Source of the DNA: a virus
Reading direction: 5' to 3' (one strand)
IMG/VR virus record: IMGVR_UViG_3300009601_000008
Coordinates: 1 to 42,461 of that record
Length of the DNA: 42,461 bases
Below, piece after piece: positions 23,538 through 33,281 of the stretch (position 1 is the stretch's first letter; each line of letters opens with the position of its first letter). The position numbers were made by a program, and so were the translations under genes. The notes under the pieces were generated by a model that was not told the DNA's origin, searched no databases, and was given only the letters and a program-made list of their open reading frames with translations.

Positions 23538-24698
23538 ATGTCAAATCCAAATGGTGGTTTAATCACCGAAACTAATGCACAATACTACGCTGGACAGCAG
23601 TCTTTTGTTGGGGATGGAAGTACACGAATTTTCGTATCTACATTTAATACTAATTTAATTGCAACAGTAACAGGTGTCTCTAATACAAACTTTTCTGTAA
23701 CAGTTAATGGAACTCTTGTAACTGATTATACCTTATCTGCAACAGATACAATTACATTTACGGTAGCACCTATTAATAATGCAGAGATTATTATTAATCT
23801 TATAGAGACTGCAATAGAAGGAAATTACGGAGGGTATCAGTACACATCATTGAATGATGTTATTAATAACTTTATGGTTGCTTACGTTGGTGCAGGTAAA
23901 CTTATACTAAGTGCTAAGAGAACTGACATAATATTTCACGCAAAACGTGGGATGCAAGAATTTAGTTATGACACATTAAGAACTATTAAGTCTCAAGAGC
24001 TAACCATATCTCCAAGTCTAACTGCGGTTATACCGCAAGACTATGTAAATTACGTTAGATTATCTTGGATTGATGATTCGGGGGTAAAAAGAATCATATA
24101 CCCAAACACAAACCTTACGATAAACCCAGCACAAGCTCCTGAGCAAGATTCAACAGGACAGATAGTTCAAGACAACTTGGAAGAGAACGTAGGTACAGAC
24201 CCACCACAAACAGTGGAAAGATGGAGAACTGCTGACGATAAAAAAATAACAGGACTATTTAATGCAGGCTCTGTTGATGCAGGGCTTGACATTGATGGTA
24301 TTAATATTGGTAGCCTATATTGGGGAGGAGCTTATGGGCAAAGATATGGCTTAGACCCTGTTTTAACTCAAAGTAATGGATGGTTTGGAATTGACGAAGT
24401 AAGAGGGGTGTTTACATTCTCAAGTAATTTAAAGGGTCGTCTAATCGCTATAGAGTACATCTCAGATGGTTTGGCTTACGACTTGGATACTAGAGTCCCA
24501 AAGATGATAGAAGACGCTATGTATGCCCATATAAGCCACGCAATTATTTCTACAAGAATTAACCAACCTGAGTACATCGTTAATAGATTAAAAAGAGAGA
24601 GAAGTGCAAAGCTAAGAAACGCTAAAATAAGATTGTCTAATATTAAACTAGGTGAGCTTACGCAGCTTATGAGAGGTAAATCTAAATGGATAAAATAA
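23538..24698 (+). CDS. Head-tail adaptor or tail tube protein
   Basis: The protein has 386 residues. Residues 12-90 form an extra beta-rich domain (QQSFVGDGSTRIFVSTF, VTVNGTLVTDYTL, APINNAEIIINL) like N-terminal domains of T7-type tail fibres. The core then follows: YTSLNDVINNFMVAYVGAGK, IIFHAKRGMQEFSYDTLRTI, DYVNYVRLSWIDDSGVKR, a proline-rich stretch, and VERWRTADDKK. A helical C-terminal part is basic (RLKRERSAKLRNAKIRLSNI). The core pattern matches tail-ring proteins recalled from crAss-like phages. It follows the previous gene by six bases. Confidence 0.6.
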   Translation: MSNPNGGLITETNAQYYAGQQSFVGDGSTRIFVSTFNTNLIATVTGVSNTNFSVTVNGTLVTDYTLSATDTITFTVAPINNAEIIINLIETAIEGNYGGYQYTSLNDVINNFMVAYVGAGKLILSAKRTDIIFHAKRGMQEFSYDTLRTIKSQELTISPSLTAVIPQDYVNYVRLSWIDDSGVKRIIYPNTNLTINPAQAPEQDSTGQIVQDNLEENVGTDPPQTVERWRTADDKKITGLFNAGSVDAGLDIDGINIGSLYWGGAYGQRYGLDPVLTQSNGWFGIDEVRGVFTFSSNLKGRLIAIEYISDGLAYDLDTRVPKMIEDAMYAHISHAIISTRINQPEYIVNRLKRERSAKLRNAKIRLSNIKLGELTQLMRGKSKWIK

Positions 24699-24704
24699 TA
24701 TAAT

Positions 24705-27700
24705 ATGCCAGAAGTTAAAAATATATTTGTCGGGGCTAAGATGAACAAAGACCTTAACCCAAGGATGATATCAAACCAAGAATACGTAGACGCAAGAAAC
24801 GCAGCAATAATAAATTCTGAGGGAAGTAATTCGGGTCTATTACAGAATGTTAGTGGTAACACAATAGAAACAGATTTTGGACTAACAGGTGTTAATTTAG
24901 AAATAATTGGTTTTTACATAGATAGCACAAACAATAGAATTTTTGCTTTTATAACTGACTGGAACGACACATCATCTGATGGACTTTCTCGCTACGCTCC
25001 ATCAACATCAAGTCACTACATTTGCTTATATGACCTTAACTCGTCTCAGGGAACTGTTTTGGTTAGTGGAAGCTTTTTAAACTTTGCAAAAAATAATAGA
25101 ATACTTGGTATCAACTTGTTAGAAAACTTACTGTTTTTTACAGACGATAGAAATCAACCAAGAAAAATAAATGTAAATAGTGCTATTGAAAACGCTAACG
25201 CAAGAGCTGGCGGTGCTACTTATGTTTACTACTTAAAAGAAGAAGATATATCTGTTTCTAGGTACTACCCTTGGGAGCCGCTTAGTTTTTTAAAGAACGA
25301 AGAAACAGAAGTTCCTTATGCCTTACAATTAAACTCAAATTTAAAAATAATTAATACAGTTAATGTAATTGGGGCTGGTGTTGTAGGGTATCCAATAACT
25401 GTATATACAGGCTCTGGAAATGGGGCTACTTTGGAAGTTTTTTTTACTAATGAATGGGTTAGTAGAGTTACTGTAATTACTTCTGGAGGCCAAGGGTTTA
25501 AAGAAGGAGATACGGTAACTATATCTAGTATTACAGGTCTTACATTAGAAAATCCTATTGTATTAAAAGTGTTAAAAGATAACATTCAAAAAGAGTCTAC
25601 ACTTAAAGATGTTACATCTAAAAACCTTCCATTAACTATTACGGCTGTAGCAATAGCCCCTATATCGTCAACTTCTTTTACAACTGCAATTGCTGTTAAC
25701 AATAATTTCGTAGGCGCAACAATATCAGTAGTTAATAATAATGGGCAAGAAAGATTTAATGCTTTATCAGGTGTAACTATAACTGCGATATCAGCAGATG
25801 GAAAAACAATAACGCATACATCAACATCAAATATCTCTCCTACCGACATAGTTACTATTGGGGCAAACCCTTATTATAGTAATACATTTAATGGAGATTC
25901 TAATTTCACATCTGATAAGTTTATAAGATTTAGCTACAGGTTTAAGTACGACAACAATGAATATTCTTTATCTGCACCATTCTCTCAGATTGCATTTATA
26001 CCAAATCAAGATGGTTATTTTTTAGATAAAGTTAGTGTTCCAACTAGAATAGAAGATGATGAAGCAGAATCAGATGAAAACAATGCGGTAAAAAGTACTA
26101 TCATTAGCTTTTTTGAAAATAAAATAAATCAAGCTCAGTTAATTATACCCCTGCCAGAAAATATAACAGATGGGTTATCTTTGATTAATATTTTAAAGGT
26201 TCAAGAAATAGATATTTTATACAAAGAGTCAGACAAAACGTCTATTCAAGTCTTAGATACTATATCTAATTTAGATTTAAGACTAGAAGAGTTTGACACT
26301 ATTGCGTACACATATTCATCTCAATCACCTGTAAAAACATTACCAACAAATAATTCTACTAGGGCTTCTGACAAAACACCTATCAGAGCTAAAGCTCAAG
26401 AAGTCGCTGGTAATAGAATAATTTATGGTAATTACCTAGTTAGAACGGCAAGACCAAACTCAATAAACTATATCGCTACGACTAGCGAAAAAAATAAATT
26501 AGGTATCTTTAATTCTTTTAGTGAGCTAGAGTACCCAAATAGCGTATTAAAACAGAATAGGTCTTATAAGGTAGGTATTGTTTTAGCGGATAAATTTGGT
26601 AGACAATCGGATGTTATTACGTCCGAAAACTCTACGGTGTATTGTGAGTATAGAAATACTCCAGGAGACTTTATAACTAATTCTGCTACTGAAAAAAGCA
26701 TTTACAGAGGAAGCTCTTTAAAGGTAGACTTCATCTCTAAAATACCAGAGTTGCTAGAAGTTCCAGGGTATGCAGGATTATATAGTAACACAAATCCTTT
26801 AGGTTGGTATACCTACAAGGTTGTTGTTCAGCAAAAGGAACAAGACTACTATAATGTGTTTCTACCAACAATCTTAAATAACCATCCTCAAAAAAATACA
26901 AATGCTGACGGAGAACCACCAATCCCAGTACCTATAAAATCAGAAAGCACAGCATTTATAACTTTATTTTCAGACAACATAAACAAGGTTCCTAGAGACT
27001 TAAAAGAAGTTGGGGCGCAAGACTTGCAGTTTTCAAGTTCTGTAAATTTATTCGGCAGGGTTTATAACACTACTTTTACTAACTTAATCCCAACATCTAG
27101 GCAGTTTATTCCAAATACAACACCTGACAAGGTTACATTAATAGGTACTAGAAATGAAATTGGCTTAGATGAAATGATAAATGGAGACCCATATAGTGTC
27201 TCCCCATTTTATAGTATTCCATCAGTGGGTGTTGGTCCTGTTTTGTCAAGTAAAACAGGTGCAAACCCATACATTGGAGAAGTTGCAACAACAAAAAGAA
27301 TAGGTGCAATTGGAGGAGGTGGAGTTTCAACTGATACAGTGAATACTTCCCAAGTTTCCTTTAGTTCAATAAGGCTTAATGTTTATGAAACAGCTCCAGT
27401 AGAATCTAATTTAGATATATTTTACGAAACAGGAACATCGGGTCTAATATCTGAGCTAAATCAATCAATAGATACAGTTACAACTCAATTAATTCCAAAC
27501 TCTATAGATGGGTGGTCTTTTGATTTAAGTGAATCAACCCCTCCTAATACCGTTATAAGTCTAAACTCTTTTGACATATTAACTGCTCAAGGATTATCTT
27601 TGTCTGAAAAATCTTTAAACGATGCAAATATAACTTTAACAGGGAAAATTGTTAATGTTATTAACGGTGTTGATAAATCTGTTTTTTCCAATAATCTTTT

Positions 27701-28613
27701 TGTATTAGAACAAGATAATAGTAAAAAATTTAAAATTAAAACTGGACCAAATGCAAACTTTGTATTTATAAGAAATAGTTCTAAGGTTGATAATTGGAAA
27801 TTTGTCTTTGAGTTTACAATAGTAGATACATCAATAGTAAAATTAGAAAATCAAAAAACATCTGTAAATATAATACAAGATTATGGATTAAGTGCATTAA
27901 AAAATGTTTTCCCTATTCTTGTAAGTCCAATTACATCAATTGTTAAATATAAATTAGATTGGGTTTGGCAATATTATATTAATCAAAACAATCAAGGAGA
28001 TTATAGATGGATAGACCCAAACGGCCAAGATGAATACAGATTAAATTTTGAAATAACTACAACAGCTTTATTTGGAGGGAATAGCTTAGATTTTACTGAT
28101 ATAGGCGAATTGGTTGTTAAAAATGGAGCACTTAGCAATAATTTGTTTACAGAAGGAATATCTTATATTTTAGACTCAATTTGGTTCTGGGATGAATGGA
28201 GAACAAGTCCACCTCCACCACAAGCCGATGCCCCCTCTAAATGGGTAGACTTAACAAATCAATCATACATACAAAAAATAAGAGATTCTTCAGGAGGAAG
28301 TAATATCACAACACCTAGCACTATAGCATATGGGCCTAATACATTTAGGTTAGAACCATTTGGAAATAACAATGTTTCAATCCAAGCCTCAAAACCTCTT
28401 TTAAAATATATAAACAGAACACAATTTACGCCTGTAGGAGAAACAAAAGATACTGTTTATAAATTAATATTTAAAATTAGAGATTCTTCAAATTCAACAA
28501 CAAATAATTATGGCGCACAAAGCGAAGGGTGGAATAAAATATCTGTATACGTGCGAGTTAATGGGTATAATAATAAAATTATAAGAGGCACAGGAACAAG
28601 ACCTCCACTTTAA
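24705..28613 (+). CDS. Large tail protein, N-terminal part of a tail stabilisation-type protein
   Basis: The protein has 1302 residues, beta-rich throughout. The start (PEVKNIFVGAKMNKDLNPRM, then SNQEYVDARNAAI and GLLQNVSGN) matches the opening I recall for large ring or stabilisation proteins of Bacteroidetes podoviruses. Blocks like FIDSTNNRIFAFITDW-type strands and NLLFFTDDRNQPRKINV suggest propeller-type blades. Residues about 222-282 contain the shared GxGY beta-module (YTGSGNGATLEVFF, QGFKEGDTVTI). The YSLSAPFSQIAFIPNQDGYF segment is another recalled hallmark. The expected C-terminal half seems to be encoded by the next gene. Confidence 0.6.
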   Translation: MPEVKNIFVGAKMNKDLNPRMISNQEYVDARNAAIINSEGSNSGLLQNVSGNTIETDFGLTGVNLEIIGFYIDSTNNRIFAFITDWNDTSSDGLSRYAPSTSSHYICLYDLNSSQGTVLVSGSFLNFAKNNRILGINLLENLLFFTDDRNQPRKINVNSAIENANARAGGATYVYYLKEEDISVSRYYPWEPLSFLKNEETEVPYALQLNSNLKIINTVNVIGAGVVGYPITVYTGSGNGATLEVFFTNEWVSRVTVITSGGQGFKEGDTVTISSITGLTLENPIVLKVLKDNIQKESTLKDVTSKNLPLTITAVAIAPISSTSFTTAIAVNNNFVGATISVVNNNGQERFNALSGVTITAISADGKTITHTSTSNISPTDIVTIGANPYYSNTFNGDSNFTSDKFIRFSYRFKYDNNEYSLSAPFSQIAFIPNQDGYFLDKVSVPTRIEDDEAESDENNAVKSTIISFFENKINQAQLIIPLPENITDGLSLINILKVQEIDILYKESDKTSIQVLDTISNLDLRLEEFDTIAYTYSSQSPVKTLPTNNSTRASDKTPIRAKAQEVAGNRIIYGNYLVRTARPNSINYIATTSEKNKLGIFNSFSELEYPNSVLKQNRSYKVGIVLADKFGRQSDVITSENSTVYCEYRNTPGDFITNSATEKSIYRGSSLKVDFISKIPELLEVPGYAGLYSNTNPLGWYTYKVVVQQKEQDYYNVFLPTILNNHPQKNTNADGEPPIPVPIKSESTAFITLFSDNINKVPRDLKEVGAQDLQFSSSVNLFGRVYNTTFTNLIPTSRQFIPNTTPDKVTLIGTRNEIGLDEMINGDPYSVSPFYSIPSVGVGPVLSSKTGANPYIGEVATTKRIGAIGGGGVSTDTVNTSQVSFSSIRLNVYETAPVESNLDIFYETGTSGLISELNQSIDTVTTQLIPNSIDGWSFDLSESTPPNTVISLNSFDILTAQGLSLSEKSLNDANITLTGKIVNVINGVDKSVFSNNLFVLEQDNSKKFKIKTGPNANFVFIRNSSKVDNWKFVFEFTIVDTSIVKLENQKTSVNIIQDYGLSALKNVFPILVSPITSIVKYKLDWVWQYYINQNNQGDYRWIDPNGQDEYRLNFEITTTALFGGNSLDFTDIGELVVKNGALSNNLFTEGISYILDSIWFWDEWRTSPPPPQADAPSKWVDLTNQSYIQKIRDSSGGSNITTPSTIAYGPNTFRLEPFGNNNVSIQASKPLLKYINRTQFTPVGETKDTVYKLIFKIRDSSNSTTNNYGAQSEGWNKISVYVRVNGYNNKIIRGTGTRPPL

Positions 28614-28635
28614 TATGATAAGTTAATATAAAAAA

Positions 28636-30321
28636 ATGGGATTTTTAAAAGAAATATTATACTTTAATTCTTTTTTAGTAAAGAAAGTTGTAGAAAATAA
28701 ACTTAACAACACTGCTGGAAAGGCTACTTGGCCCGCTCTTCCTTGGAATCCAGTGGGGTATCCGAAGTTTCCTTTGTTAGCATCGGCCAATCATAACGAT
28801 GTATCTTGGTATATTGAAGAGTCAAGGATAAGGGGTGGATACAACAATAAACAGGTAGATTTTGGAGCAAAAGCTTATATAACAGAGTCTGAAGATTCTG
28901 AGTTAAGGCTTATTAATGGATTAATATACTCTGGAATATACAACTCTAGAACTGGAGTCAACGAAACAAATGTTTTTTCTACAGCAGAGAACATAACAAA
29001 AGAGGTTGACCCTAGATATGGTGCAATACAAAAGCTTTACACAACAGACACTAACTTAATAATTTTTCAAGAAGATAAAGTTAGCAATGCTTTAGTTGAC
29101 AAAGACGCTATTTTTACAGCAGACGGAAATCCTGCACTTACAGCATCACAGCTTGTATTAGGGCAAATAAACCAATACTCAGGAGAGTATGGTATAAGTG
29201 ACAACCCTGAATCTTTTGCTTTTAAAGGTAGTAGGATGTATTTCTCAGACAAAAATAGAGGAGCAATAATGAGGCTTTCAAGAGATGGTCTTACAGAAGT
29301 AAGTAGTTATGGTATGAGAGACTACTTCCGTGATACGTTATCAAACATATCTGAAAACTTACAAACTACTCAAATTGAGTTGACAGTAGAGGCTTTTTTA
29401 ACAAACACATTGACATTGTCAAATTTAGACGAGGCTAATAACACTTTTGATAGGGTTCAATACGGAATGTCTTTGTCTGGGGATGGTATACTTCCAGCAG
29501 GGCTATATATTATAAACGTAGATAAAGTAAACAAAACAATAACACTAAGCGATACTATAACATCAACTATTAATATAGGCTCTACCGTAATACTTTCTAG
29601 CTCCGTAATGGATAGGATTGTGGGTGCGTATGACAACTATTATGATAAGTACGTTGTGTCTATGCAAAATTGGGAATTAACATCTTACTCTTACGAAACT
29701 CTTTCTTTTAACGAAAGCAATAACGGATGGACTAGCTTTTGGGATTACGACCCAAGTTTTGGTGGTACACTAAACAACTCTTATTACACAACAAAAGGAG
29801 CTTCTTTATGGAAACATTACGATGAGAGTGTAATTAATAATAGAGGGACTTTTTATAAAACGTATTATCCAACATCTGTTGAGTTATCATTCAATCCAAT
29901 GGTGTCTGTATCTAAAAACTTTCAAACAATTAACTACGAAGGGACTAACGGTTGGCAGGTTGATTATTTCTTATCAGACCCAACAGAGACATTACTTTTA
30001 AACACTTCAAATAACTCATACAAAGACGAATCTTCTTCAATTAAAAGTTATAATGAAGGAGTTTATTTGGATGCAGGAATTACTCATAGAGTTGGATTTA
30101 ACTTAAAAGGAAACAAATATTTTGCTAACTTAGTAAACAAAGGAGTTTTATCTAATAATTTAAATATTCCTCAAGGTCTTCCAGGACAAGTTTTACCAGG
30201 AAATAGTATGAGTGGAATAAAGGGGTTCTACTCTACAGTAAAAATAAGTACAGATAACACAACAGACTTAGGTGGTCAAAAGAATTTATTTGCGGTATCA
30301 TCAAATTTTGTAAAATCTTAA
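28636..30321 (+). CDS. Large tail protein, C-terminal part of the same family
   Basis: The protein has 561 residues and is beta-rich. It includes VDFGAKAYITESEDSELRLI, GLIYSGIYNSRTGVNETNVF, VDPRYGAIQKLYTTDTNLII and FQEDKVSNALVDKDAIFTAD, a run that I recall near the C-terminus of single, longer stabilisation-type tail proteins. It ends with FYSTVKISTDNTTDLGGQKN. Its own N-terminus (MGFLKEILYFNSFLVKKVVE) is hydrophobic and unlike the rest. The gene starts 22 bases after the previous stop, in another frame. It probably assembles with the upstream product in one tail ring. Confidence 0.6.
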   Translation: MGFLKEILYFNSFLVKKVVENKLNNTAGKATWPALPWNPVGYPKFPLLASANHNDVSWYIEESRIRGGYNNKQVDFGAKAYITESEDSELRLINGLIYSGIYNSRTGVNETNVFSTAENITKEVDPRYGAIQKLYTTDTNLIIFQEDKVSNALVDKDAIFTADGNPALTASQLVLGQINQYSGEYGISDNPESFAFKGSRMYFSDKNRGAIMRLSRDGLTEVSSYGMRDYFRDTLSNISENLQTTQIELTVEAFLTNTLTLSNLDEANNTFDRVQYGMSLSGDGILPAGLYIINVDKVNKTITLSDTITSTINIGSTVILSSSVMDRIVGAYDNYYDKYVVSMQNWELTSYSYETLSFNESNNGWTSFWDYDPSFGGTLNNSYYTTKGASLWKHYDESVINNRGTFYKTYYPTSVELSFNPMVSVSKNFQTINYEGTNGWQVDYFLSDPTETLLLNTSNNSYKDESSSIKSYNEGVYLDAGITHRVGFNLKGNKYFANLVNKGVLSNNLNIPQGLPGQVLPGNSMSGIKGFYSTVKISTDNTTDLGGQKNLFAVSSNFVKS

Positions 30322-30335
30322 AAAAATAAAATAAT

Positions 30336-30929
30336 ATGGCAGCAGCAGCAATAGCATCAGGAGTTGTAGGTTTAGCGGGAGTTGGAATTAAATTATACAG
30401 CTCAATTAAAACTTACGAATCAATGAGAGACCAAGCATCAGACGATGCAGCACACGCAACTCAAATGCGAGAGAAATTAATTCAATTAGAAAATTCTAGG
30501 CAAGATGTAACAAATCCTTTTGCAAATATTGGAGTAGCAACACAGGCTGCCGAGATTCAAATAGAGCAAACAGACATTGCTTTAGCTAACACCTTAGATG
30601 CAATTAGAGCAACTGGCGGTGCGGCTGGTGGTGCTACTGCACTCGCACAAGCTGCATTGCAAAGTAAAAAAGATGTATCTGCAAATATAGAGCAACAAGA
30701 AGCAACTAATGAAAAAATGAGGGCAGAAGGAGAATTGTATGCTTTCAATGCTAGAGAAAGAAGAGAGGAGGGTCAGCTTGATAGACAAGCGGATTTAACT
30801 GACCAAGCAAATGCTCAAGAAAGAGCATCTAGTAATAATCAAGTACTAGCTCAACAAGCCATAGGAGACTTAGCAGCAGAAGGCCTTATGGGAGGAGCTT
30901 ATGGTTTAAGCTCTATGGGTTCTAAATAA
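30336..30929 (+). CDS. Internal virion protein, T7 gp14-like
   Basis: The protein has 197 residues. A hydrophobic N-terminal segment (IASGVVGLAGVGIKLYSSI) is followed by a long Ala/Gln/Glu-rich helix (NIGVATQAAEIQIEQTDIAL, then ATGGAAGGATALAQAALQSK). Ala/Gly-rich helical proteins with a membrane-active start, placed before a murein hydrolase and a giant internal protein, are typical of the T7 gp14-gp15-gp16 ejection set. It is probably stored in the head and enters the host envelope with the DNA. The role rests on composition and order. Confidence 0.65.
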   Translation: MAAAAIASGVVGLAGVGIKLYSSIKTYESMRDQASDDAAHATQMREKLIQLENSRQDVTNPFANIGVATQAAEIQIEQTDIALANTLDAIRATGGAAGGATALAQAALQSKKDVSANIEQQEATNEKMRAEGELYAFNARERREEGQLDRQADLTDQANAQERASSNNQVLAQQAIGDLAAEGLMGGAYGLSSMGSK

Positions 30930-30944
30930 TAAAAATATAAAAAT

Positions 30945-33275
30945 ATGAGCTATAGAAATCCAAGTTTAAAGGTAGATACAAGTTTAGGAGATGCTTTCAT
31001 TAAACAGATAAAAGGTGTAAGTTCAGGCATAAATACAACTATGTCTAAATATGCCAAAATGGCATCAGAGAATAAACAAAGAAACTTTGAATTAACAAAA
31101 AAGATAAATCAATACGAATCAGAAGTTTCCTCAAATGTATCAAAAATTGCTACAGAGAATAAAGTGGATGTTGAAAGTTTACTTAGTGGACTTGAGCCAA
31201 GAACGAAGGAGTTCAAACAGGCGGCAGCTAGATACAATATGGCAAAAGAATCATACGAAGGTATGGAGGAAGATGCAATTATAATGAGAGAGTTTGAAAA
31301 TTTTACAAACTACGGATTAGGTCAGCAACTTGCTGCAAAAGAATTTATTTTCTCAACTTTTAACGATGCAATGTTAAAAGGTGGTATGGATGGAAAAGGT
31401 GGCTCTATAAGTTCATCTGTTGACCCACAGTTGTTAGCTATGGTTAATGTAGAAAAACCAGGGAGCAATATTAAAGCAAGAAATAGTTATGAGGTTGTTG
31501 GTAATGATGTGTTTTATGTTACATCTGGTCCAGAAATAGCACGACTAAATAAAGAGATGGGTATAGAAGGTGACTCCTATAGAGTATCTGCAAAAGAATT
31601 ACAAGAGCAAACAACAGCTAAAGGAGCAAGTCCTACCAACTTTCATATTTTTAATACAATAGTAGACTTAGCAGGTGATGGTAGTGAAAATGGAGTTGGA
31701 ATTAGTTATCAACTACAACAAGATGAGGTTATAAATAAAGGTGAGTTTACCAAAGAGTACAGTAGAAATTACGGAAAACAATTAAGAAGTGAAAAAGTAG
31801 AGGGAGGTCAAGATATTTCAATATTGGTTGATAGAACAGCGGTAGATATAGATAATGCAACAGCAGCGATAACTCCATCCGTAAACGCAACTATGAATAC
31901 TTGGTTTGGATTTAAAGGACCAGAGCTTTTTGACTACATTAGAACTAATGTAAAAGAAACAAGAGAGATTGATGGTAAAAAATACTATGTTCACAAGCCA
32001 GTAAAAGGCAGAAATGAAAAAGGAGAAGTAGAGTATGGGGAAGAGATTTTAATGTCTGAAGATGAGCTTGTTAGGGATTTTGTAAATAATCCAGATGATG
32101 GGTATAGCGAAGAGATGAAGGATAAAATAAAGAAAGTAGGAGTCGATGATGCTTTAAAAATTTATGGAGCTTTAAACAAACCCAAAGAAACAAAGAGTAA
32201 TGCTCCTGAATATGTGAGAGGAAAGGCAAGAAGCCAAACAGCTAAATCTATATCTGCTGAAGTTCAAAAAAATAGCGAACTTGCAACTCAAGGAAGGTAT
32301 AATGAGATGGATTTTTCTATGTTAGAAGGAATAAAAAATGGAAGTGCATTTAGAGTAAGAGATGATAATTCTGGAATCGTTGATGTTTATGATAAAAGCG
32401 GAAATCAAATAGCACAACTTGATTTAAATGACAAAGCAGAGGTAACAGAAAGGAATTTGCTTAATATATTTGACGAAGGAGCTGCAGGTGTTCTTGATTC
32501 AGGAGAAGAAATACCTAAATCTGCTATTATAAAGGACCTTATAAATCCAATAAAAAATGTAGACTCTGATATATCAGAAGAAGATTTTATGGATAACTTA
32601 TCAGGTGGTTACTTAAAAAGATTATCTAAGTTAGGTATAGGGTTAGAAGAAACTAATGTTGGAAATGATGCTTTACTTTTAACGAAACCAAATGGTGATG
32701 AAGTTGAGATTGATTTAGAGAAAGGTGGATGGCAAAATGTGTACGCAAGAGAAATGGAAAGTGCCATAAAGATGAGTCCAGAGTATGAAAAGTCTGTTAA
32801 TGAAGAAAAAAAACCACCTAAAACAGAAGGTGAAAAGCCTAAAACAGAAGGTGAAAAGCCTAAATTGGGTTTGCTATCATTTTACAATAAACTAAAACAA
32901 AGTGAATCATCTAACGACTCAACAGAATCAAGAGTAAATAAAACTGGAGATAGATATGTTGGCGAATTGCAGTTTGGCGAGGCGAGATTAAGTGACTACA
33001 AAAAAGCTACTGGAAGTTCATTTGATTTAGATGAGTTTCAAGGAAATCCAAGTCTACAAACAAAGGTTGGACTTTGGCATATTGGGGATATTGATAGATA
33101 CATAGACCAATTAGGTGACTTAGCAAAGGGGTATGACAAAGATGGATTGAGAGCTATAGCTCACTTAGGCGGTAAAGCAGGAATGAAGAAGTGGTTGGAA
33201 TCAAAAGGAAAAGCAAACCCATCAGACGAACTAGGAACATCTTTAACTAAATATTACAAAAAGTTCTCGAAATAA
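30945..33275 (+). CDS. Virion protein with C-terminal lytic transglycosylase domain
   Basis: The protein has 776 residues. The first 620 residues are helical and acidic, suited to an internal core protein. A PKTEGEK linker repeated twice leads into residues 636-776, which read as a lysozyme-like murein hydrolase: NKLKQSESSND carries the likely catalytic E654, then YVGELQFGEARLSDYKKATG, LRAIAHLGGKAGMKKWLES and LGTSLTKYYKKFSK. Such domains open a local hole in peptidoglycan during DNA entry, as in T7 gp16. It lies between the gp14-like and the giant internal proteins, consistent with an ejection complex. Confidence 0.75.
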   Translation: MSYRNPSLKVDTSLGDAFIKQIKGVSSGINTTMSKYAKMASENKQRNFELTKKINQYESEVSSNVSKIATENKVDVESLLSGLEPRTKEFKQAAARYNMAKESYEGMEEDAIIMREFENFTNYGLGQQLAAKEFIFSTFNDAMLKGGMDGKGGSISSSVDPQLLAMVNVEKPGSNIKARNSYEVVGNDVFYVTSGPEIARLNKEMGIEGDSYRVSAKELQEQTTAKGASPTNFHIFNTIVDLAGDGSENGVGISYQLQQDEVINKGEFTKEYSRNYGKQLRSEKVEGGQDISILVDRTAVDIDNATAAITPSVNATMNTWFGFKGPELFDYIRTNVKETREIDGKKYYVHKPVKGRNEKGEVEYGEEILMSEDELVRDFVNNPDDGYSEEMKDKIKKVGVDDALKIYGALNKPKETKSNAPEYVRGKARSQTAKSISAEVQKNSELATQGRYNEMDFSMLEGIKNGSAFRVRDDNSGIVDVYDKSGNQIAQLDLNDKAEVTERNLLNIFDEGAAGVLDSGEEIPKSAIIKDLINPIKNVDSDISEEDFMDNLSGGYLKRLSKLGIGLEETNVGNDALLLTKPNGDEVEIDLEKGGWQNVYAREMESAIKMSPEYEKSVNEEKKPPKTEGEKPKTEGEKPKLGLLSFYNKLKQSESSNDSTESRVNKTGDRYVGELQFGEARLSDYKKATGSSFDLDEFQGNPSLQTKVGLWHIGDIDRYIDQLGDLAKGYDKDGLRAIAHLGGKAGMKKWLESKGKANPSDELGTSLTKYYKKFSK
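32817..32858 (+). repeat. Tandem 21-base repeat encoding a PKTEGEK linker
   Basis: Two perfect copies of a 21-base unit lie head to tail, encoding PKTEGEKPKTEGEK. They form the flexible joint between the body of the internal protein and its murein hydrolase domain. The length is a multiple of three, so copy-number change keeps the frame. Confidence 0.85.
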
Positions 33276-33281
33276 AATATT

